From Sarocladium kiliense (lineage: Eukaryota > Ascomycota > Sordariomycetes > Hypocreales > Sarocladiaceae): a stretch of DNA of 64,000 nt. Numbering within the stretch: the stretch's first letter is position 1; every line of letters begins with the position of its first letter. The stretch spans positions 2,604,001 through 2,668,000 of the forward strand of contig JAUZTG010000029.1 in the NCBI GenBank assembly GCA_030734395.1, read 5' to 3'. Made by a program: the position numbers and the translations under genes. Below the pieces are notes generated by a model. It made no database searches. It was given only the letters and a program-made list of their open reading frames with translations, and was not told the DNA's origin. Of this stretch, positions 58,115 through 64,000 are shown piece after piece.

Positions 58115-59739
58115 GCTTGAGGTTGAAGGTGATCAAGCTGGGCGGGTTGGTTGGTGTTGCGAGAATCTGAGTACGTGCGACATCCTCCAGGAAGCAGGGG
58201 ACCCAAGAAAAGATGCACCTGGGTATTAAGCAACGGATGAACATCTCGCATAGGTCGGCTTCGCTCGGATAGGCGTCATGAAAAGGGAGTCAAGGCCCGC
58301 GCTGTGACATGCGCCTACATTCCTCGATAGGAAAGCATAGTATCAAGAGTCTCACAAATTCCCCTCCGATCTAAAACCGCCTTGTCATCTATAATCACCT
58401 ACACCGTGCAGGCAAAAAGTGAAAAGAATCGGCAGTGGTGGGAAGGGAATGCCGAGACTGAGACATATCGTCCCAACGCGTCATGTAAGCCGAGATGTTC
58501 GGCAGGGCTGGGGAAACTGGAACTTATGAGCAGGTGTATAGAGTTTTTATTTTCCCCCTTGATGATGCGGTGACACGTGAAAAGCCAAGGGGGAAACATA
58601 AGACTTTTTTACGAGATAAGTATGGAGGAGGACGCCATCGAGAGGAGATCTGATCCGAGGGCGGCTGGGAGAGGCATGCGGAGACTCTTCCTGGGGGTTT
58701 AGTCGTGTCGTGACTTGCTGAATGCTGAAGCTTGGCAATACGGTGGGAGAGTAGAAGACTAGCAAGGAAATGAGATGGATGATGAGCTCATGACAACGAG
58801 CGCGTATGTTAAAACACGATGACTTTGTATTTCGACGTTGGACCCGCGTGCAAACTCCATCACCGATTGTGAAAGACGAGCTGTCGCGATAGTAATCGCC
58901 AAAGCTGGGCACCAACCAGTCCCATGCTTGATATCGTATCAATTAGTGGTAGCGCGTCTACAGTCCCGTTGAATGTGCGGTCGTATGGAACAGCAAGAGT
59001 GGTGCTATTAATCTCGCTGGCTGAACCGAAATGAACACATAGGCGCTGTCAATCTGAACCAGACAAGCCGACAAGCCAAGGTATGCGTCACGGCTCCTCA
59101 GAGTCCGCAGGTCTCTTCCTTCTGTAGCACGTCTCAGGCTTTATCAACAGGCAGCAGACTTGTTGTTGCCTTTCTTACCAGGTCCCTTGAGCTTCATCAC
59201 GGGGCTACAGGCTGACCAGCTAGGGAAGTTTTCAGCCATTTTTTCCTGTTGCCAATTCTTATACTCAGAGTTTCCATCTAGCGCGTAGTCTAACCTCTCC
59301 CTGCTCATGCATCGAACTTCTTGACGGCCTAACATACTGCGAAACATCCATGTCCACTTGCTGAACATGCTCCCCTCCCCTGGTGTGGATCTCCAGTCTG
59401 TGGCTTTCCCCGCGTCGAGCGGCATGGATCGTGCATATTTTGTCCTACTATTGCAAGGGATTTCTCAAAGTCCAGGGAACTTTGTACGGGGTAGCGGATC
59501 TTGTTGGACCGCCATGTGGCATTATGCTGCATAGCTTCATTGACAAAGCTTTGCTGCCAGCGGGGTTGGCAGGACATCATCTCGGCCTATATTCACCCGA
59601 CTGTAGAAAGCTAGATGCTGGCTGTGATTTATAAGAAGCTGGACATGAAAACCTTAATGAGCACTGGAGTCCTCGGTAAGGTCTGAACATTGCAGCATCT
59701 TTCCCTCAAGTTACATTCGTCCCCACGCGTCCGGCTATC
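58115..59739. other. Divergent intergenic region between transporter and rhamnosidase
   Basis: It carries both promoters. A weak TATAAG at 59630-59635 lies 105 bp before the rhamnosidase ATG. A 13-codon upstream ORF (59645-59686) sits in its presumed leader, out of frame with the main start. No gene is supported in between. Confidence 0.45.
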
Positions 59740-62370
59740 ATGACGAGCCTTGGGATCTCGACGGTGTTCTTTGAGCATCATCGCCAGGCTTTCGGCATTG
59801 CTGAAACCAAACCTCGTATTACTTGGAGATTTGAAGGCACTGTCCCCGACTGGGAGCAAAGCGCCTATGACATCGAAATATCGCGCAGAGCCTCCGCAAC
59901 AGACGAAACCAACTTGTTTTCTTTCAACTCCTCGGATTCACTCTATGTTCCATGGCCCGACGAGGAGCTCGGAAGTGCAGAGGCTGCGTCTGTACGTGTG
60001 CGTGCTCATGGTAGCGACGGGCTGTCCACATCTTGGTCGAACTGGGCCGACGTGGAGACAGGGCTGCTATCGGAAGAGAGCTGGGCTGGTGCAGTCCCTA
60101 TTACAGCCGATATCTGTAAGCAGACTAATAATACTAGCAAACGTCCTATTTACTTCCGCAAGGACTTCCAGGTTCCAAATGCTGCGTTTGCGTCGGCGAG
60201 GCTATACATAACAGGTCTAGGAATATACGAGGCTGAGATCAACGGGAAGAGAGTCGGTGATCTGGTACTGGCCCCTGGATGGCAGTCGTACAACCACCGT
60301 CATATTTATGACTCGTACGACGTCACGAACCTCATCAAAGGTGGCAAGAATGCCATCGGAGTGGTAGTAGGAGAAGGGTGGTTTTCCGGCCGGCTGGGTG
60401 CAGAAAGTACCAGGAACATTTACGGCGACTCTATCGGACTCCTCAGCACACTTATAATTACCCTCAAAGACGGCAGAAACGTGACGATACCCACCGACAA
60501 GGGCTGGAGGGCGAGCAAAGGACCTATTGTATCGGGCGAGATCTATGATGGCGAGACCTACGACGCGAGACTTGCAACACGAATTCAAGGATGGTCTTCT
60601 CCGGCATTCGGCGCGAAAGGCAAGGACTGGCACAGAGTCCGCGAGCTGCCTCCGCTCAAGGGGAAGCTGACCCCGCCTGATCAGCCTGGTATTCGGAAGA
60701 TAGAGCAAAGAGAAGCCCAGCGGATCTTTCAATCGCCCTCGGGTAAGACGATCATCGATTTTGGGCAGAACCTTGTCGGCTGGCTTCAGGTTCGTGCAGA
60801 CGGGCCTGCCCGTACGAATATTACCTTCCACCATGCCGAAGTACTGGAAGATGATGAACTAGCCTTGCGACCCCTTCGTACAGCTAAGGCAACGGATACC
60901 ATCATTCTTTCTGGAAACGGTCCTTTCACGTGGGAGCCAAAGTTTACGTTCCATGGATTCCGGTACGTACAGGTTGACGGCTGGCCTAAGAACAAGCCTC
61001 TGAAAGGGGCCATCAAAGCTGTCGTGGTGCACACAGATCTTGAGGAGACCGGCTGGTTTGAGTGCTCTAATGACCTCCTTAACCAACTCCACTCCAATAT
61101 TCGTTGGTCTATGAAGGGGAACTTCCTCTCTATTCCAATGGACTGCCCCCAAAGAGATGAGCGTCTCGGCTGGACAGGGGATGCACATCTCTTCGGTCCC
61201 ACAGCTAACTACTTGTATAATACGGCCGGATTCTGGCGAGGGTGGCACAGGGATGTTGCGAGTGAGGCGGCGGCGGACGGTAGTATGGTCCCGCGATGGT
61301 ATACGCCGATGACTCCAGGGCCTACGGACCAACCTATTGCCACTGCTGTCTGGGGCGATGTAGCAGTCGGCAACCCTTGGAACATTTACCAGTCTTACGG
61401 AGATAAGGGCCTACTTCAAGAACACCTTGCACAAGGTCGAGGATGGCTGGATAAGGGCATCTATCGGAACGAGGAAGGACTTTGGAACCGGCTGACGTTC
61501 CAGTACGGCGACTGGCTCGACCCAAAGTCCCCTCCTGACGACCCTGGACAGGCCACGACACACAAGTTTTTGGTTGCAGACGCCTACTTGGTACGAATGA
61601 CAGAGGTCATGGCTGAGATAACAACATCTCTTGGAGAGTCAGCGCTATCGAAGGAGTACGCCGCCCAGCATGCGTCCTTGAGGACCGAGTTTCAGAGGGC
61701 TTGGGTGAAAGACGACGGGGCGTTGGCGAACCACACACAGACAGCTTATTCTCTCGCTATTGCCTTCGGATTGTTGACGGATGACCAAAAGCGCAGGAAC
61801 GCAGGCAAGACGCTGCGCGACATCGTGGCGGCTAACAACTACCTCATTGGCACCGGCTTCGCTGGCACGCCTGCCCTCAACCACGCATTGACTCTCATAA
61901 ACGCGACGGAAGACTTCTACCGCGTCCTGCTTCAAACCAAGGTTCCTTCGTGGCTGTACCAAGTCGAGATGGGAGCTACTACAACTTGGGAGCGGTGGGA
62001 CAGCATGCTTCCCAATGGAACATTGAATCCTGGAGAGATGACAAGTTTTAATCATTACGCGTACGGTTCCGTGGCGCAGTTCTTGCACGAGACAGTTGGA
62101 GGCATAGCTCCGGACAAGGCTGACCCGGGCTACATGACAGTGCTGGTGGCTCCAGTACCAGGTGGACAGATCACATCGGCCAAGGCGAAGCATCTCGGGC
62201 CATATGGCGAGATAGAGGTAGAATGGGCGGTGAAGAAGGGCGCTGGCTTTCATCTGCAAGTCAAGGTGCCGCCAAACTCAAGAGCGGTGATAAAGATGCC
62301 TGGGTCTGGACGTGTCATCAAAGTAGGCTCTGGTGTTCACAAATTCGTTGACCCGAAGTTTCGAATATAG
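59740..62370 (+). CDS. Alpha-L-rhamnosidase, glycoside hydrolase family 78
   Basis: Single exon, 876 aa. GH78 enzymes release terminal L-rhamnose from flavonoid glycosides, pectin side chains or saponins by inversion. Order of parts: N-terminal Fn3/beta domains (VFFEHHRQAFGIAETKPRI, then WSNWADVETGLLS), a jelly-roll region (YFRKDFQVP, LYITGLGIYEAEINGKRVG), the (alpha/alpha)6 barrel and a C-terminal beta domain (PYGEIEVEWAVKKG). The barrel signature is at residues 467-481 (MDCPQRDERLGWTGD), with the acids used in catalysis. QVEMGATTTWERWDSML supplies the second catalytic Glu. There is no signal peptide, so it may act inside the cell on imported glycosides, as several fungal GH78 proteins of this length do. 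An out-of-frame 13-codon ORF precedes it. Substrate is not determinable here. Confidence 0.93.
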   Translation: MTSLGISTVFFEHHRQAFGIAETKPRITWRFEGTVPDWEQSAYDIEISRRASATDETNLFSFNSSDSLYVPWPDEELGSAEAASVRVRAHGSDGLSTSWSNWADVETGLLSEESWAGAVPITADICKQTNNTSKRPIYFRKDFQVPNAAFASARLYITGLGIYEAEINGKRVGDLVLAPGWQSYNHRHIYDSYDVTNLIKGGKNAIGVVVGEGWFSGRLGAESTRNIYGDSIGLLSTLIITLKDGRNVTIPTDKGWRASKGPIVSGEIYDGETYDARLATRIQGWSSPAFGAKGKDWHRVRELPPLKGKLTPPDQPGIRKIEQREAQRIFQSPSGKTIIDFGQNLVGWLQVRADGPARTNITFHHAEVLEDDELALRPLRTAKATDTIILSGNGPFTWEPKFTFHGFRYVQVDGWPKNKPLKGAIKAVVVHTDLEETGWFECSNDLLNQLHSNIRWSMKGNFLSIPMDCPQRDERLGWTGDAHLFGPTANYLYNTAGFWRGWHRDVASEAAADGSMVPRWYTPMTPGPTDQPIATAVWGDVAVGNPWNIYQSYGDKGLLQEHLAQGRGWLDKGIYRNEEGLWNRLTFQYGDWLDPKSPPDDPGQATTHKFLVADAYLVRMTEVMAEITTSLGESALSKEYAAQHASLRTEFQRAWVKDDGALANHTQTAYSLAIAFGLLTDDQKRRNAGKTLRDIVAANNYLIGTGFAGTPALNHALTLINATEDFYRVLLQTKVPSWLYQVEMGATTTWERWDSMLPNGTLNPGEMTSFNHYAYGSVAQFLHETVGGIAPDKADPGYMTVLVAPVPGGQITSAKAKHLGPYGEIEVEWAVKKGAGFHLQVKVPPNSRAVIKMPGSGRVIKVGSGVHKFVDPKFRI

Positions 62371-62917
62371 AATTACACTAGTTCTTATCGTCAGCACCAG
62401 GAAGTAGTCAGTCTTCCAGATATATCACACAGAAGAAATATTTAAGCAGAAACACACCCATATTGGCGAGTGCGACTAATAGCGATATTTATAGGACGCG
62501 AGAGAAGAAGTAGTAGTCAACTCCACGGCCCCAACGCCTCTCTATGTAGTGGCCTATTAGCTAGCTAGCTTCCGTTGCAATATATTCCTCAAGCTGGCTT
62601 TGTCCTTGATATATTGAAGGCTGAGTTCGGCTCTGCTGCTTACATTGCATCGACTAATTTAATACGTACATGGTCAAGCTTCTAGGATGGGAAATCAAGC
62701 TCGTATTCAGATATCACTATCTGCTGATCTGGTCCATCAAACATCAATTGTCACACGACTACCACAGCCAGAGACCTGTCAAAGTTCAGTACCAAATCAC
62801 ACAGAAATCCAATTGGGTGACATTCTCTTGCATTAAATGATTCTCATGACAGAGGCTTCTGGCAGGAGCAGAAGATGCACCGCCTGGTATAGAGCCTCAC
62901 CTCCTACTCTAGGGACC
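62371..62917. other. Convergent intergenic region
   Basis: 3' flanks of the rhamnosidase (+) and of the Cys-rich gene (-). AT-richer than its neighbours, with no gene seen. Confidence 0.55.
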
Positions 62918-63704
62918 CTAATCTTCAAAGCCATCAAGGTCAGAACCCTGCTGGGCAGTACATTGGTTGTTGTCGCAGTATCCCAGACACTGCTCGTCTC
63001 TTTGACAGGCTTGTCCTTCATCAAAGCTGCGCTCGCAACTGGTGCTATCGCCACAGAAGAGCTTGCCCGCGTCATCGTTCTTGCAGTCTCCATCCGATTG
63101 GCAAGAGTCGCCAAGGCAGCTCGCCGGATAATCCGTGGATGGGTGATTGTAGCCTTTCTCGACGCTCTGGCTGGCATCGACTGTCTCGCACTTGACGCTG
63201 CTCGCGAGACCACCGACGTACTTTTTCTCAAACTCGTCTGAGGGGCGGCTGAAGAGTGAGGAGTGGGAAACCTCGAAGGTAACGTGATCAAATATCGCGT
63301 CCTTAGGACTGCAGTCGGTAGAGCTATGATGTTGTCAAAAACCAATTTATACTTCGTCATTGTGACTTCTCGCTTACTGGTAGATGGTGCAGATGTACTT
63401 CTGACCTGAGGGTGCTGTTGACGTGCAAGGAATCGAGATGGACCCTACGTTATGATAGCTGGACCCGAACGTAAGCAAGCGCTATGCATTCCATGACTGT
63501 GCAGTCTATTAGAAATGATTCTTACAAGGCATCATGTAGGCTGACGCAGGAGCCGTCAGCTTGAATGTCCTGGCTGCCTTGGTCGAAGTATTCGCCGGTG
63601 TAAACGCGAGGGACAGTAGCTGGCTCCGGCGCCCTGGCCGTAAGTGCAGCTGCAGTAGCATCTGCAACGAGAGCCAAGATGTAGACAGCAGAGTAAGGCA
63701 CCAT
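62918..63704 (-). CDS. Secreted 14-cysteine protein with two modules
   Basis: Three exons (63526-63704, 63378-63458, 62918-63323) encode 221 aa; the introns are 63459-63525 and 63324-63377. The longest open frame over exon 3 is a shadow; the true frame follows from splicing. A hydrophobic signal peptide (MVPYSAVYILALVADATAAA) is followed by module 1: GSCVSLHD, YHNVGSISIPCTST, KYICTIYHSTDCSPKDAIFD, a compact four-Cys beta-like segment. Module 2 is a dense Cys array (ASCLGDSCQSDGDCKND, FCGDSTSCERS, QACQRDEQCLGYCDNNQC) resembling dickkopf/colipase-type disulfide folds. One further Cys (VKCETVD) lies between them. The protein ends GSDLDGFED. Secreted Cys-rich proteins of this design are often host- or microbe-interacting, but no function is known to me. 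The exon model is strongly supported because both splices restore Cys-rich frames. Confidence 0.8.
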
Positions 63705-63778
63705 TTTGTCTAATTCTTTGTAAACTGAATCTGTAGTGGTGTGAAGATTCTAATTCCTTGAAGGCGGTGCTCCTGTTC

Positions 63779-63786
63779 TATTTATA
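63779..63786 (-). promoter_or_regulatory. TATA box of the 14-cysteine secreted protein gene
   Basis: TATAAATA on the minus strand, 75 bp before the start codon. Confidence 0.6.
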
Positions 63787-64000
63787 CTGCTGTCAGGTCT
63801 TCTCCTACAGCAAAAGAATAATAGAATGTGACGCACAGAGACTGACTACTGGAACGGTCCGACTTCCGCAATCCATCCATCCCTGACATAGAGACGAGGG
63901 AGGACCAAGGCCGCACCTATCAGATCTTCAGGGCTGCAACATGTCTGACATATATTCGTGTTCTCCTGTTCCGTGTCTTTCAACTTACCCATAGAGACTA

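Noticed and set aside
62833..63360. 175-codon frame over the third exon of the Cys-rich gene
   Set aside because: It is the wrong frame; splicing from the signal-peptide exon enters a different, cysteine-rich frame.

Overview
The window reads as nuclear DNA of a filamentous ascomycete (Pezizomycotina). Introns are mostly 50-100 bp with GTRNGY donors and CTRAC-type branch sites. There are no operons, and the proteins are typical of the group: SEC24, DHH1, FEN1, a vacuolar pepsin, a WSC sensor, a GH78 rhamnosidase and a bilirubin-oxidase-like multicopper oxidase. A Dothideomycete is my guess from protein flavour only; nothing in the window proves the class. I found no CRISPR array, no intact mobile element, and no convincing tRNA or rRNA gene.

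Layout. 1-4106 has no supported gene. 4107-5938 (-) encodes a mitochondrial asparaginyl-tRNA synthetase. 9598-10626 (+) encodes a microbial-type poly(ADP-ribose) glycohydrolase-like protein. 13418-16653 (-) is SEC24. 19942-20909 (+) is linker histone H1 with two microexons. 22632-24503 (+) is a proline-rich protein of unknown role. 26186-27829 (-) is DHH1. 28944-30653 (-) is a cytochrome b5/acyl-CoA dehydrogenase fusion. 32062-33363 (-) is FEN1. 34280-36439 (-) is a WD-type protein, probably nucleoporin Nup37. 36870-37400 (-) holds a broken FAD-linked oxidase. 38725-39682 (-) is a WSC cell-wall sensor. 43387-45249 (-) is a secreted multicopper oxidase. 48178-48757 (+) is a small secreted six-cysteine protein. 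50866-52169 (+) is the vacuolar aspartyl protease. 53171-56038 (+) is a glutamine-rich nuclear-type orphan. 56441-58114 (-) is a 14-helix MFS transporter. 59740-62370 (+) is an alpha-L-rhamnosidase. 62918-63704 (-) is a secreted protein with 14 cysteines.

Coding content is of two kinds. The 4-37 kb stretch and 50-56 kb are mainly housekeeping genes (translation, COPII traffic, mRNA decay, replication, nuclear pore, chromatin, vacuole). The 37-49 kb and 56-64 kb stretches are accessory in character: a pseudogene, an oxidase, two small secreted proteins, an efflux-type transporter and a glycosidase, separated by long gene-free intervals. Gene models were assembled by joining open frames at visible splice sites, and each join was checked for phase and family fit.

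I did not find a clear new multi-gene system. The best leads are the two secreted cysteine-rich proteins, the divergent glycohydrolase signature, the b5/dehydrogenase fusion and the decayed FAD oxidase.
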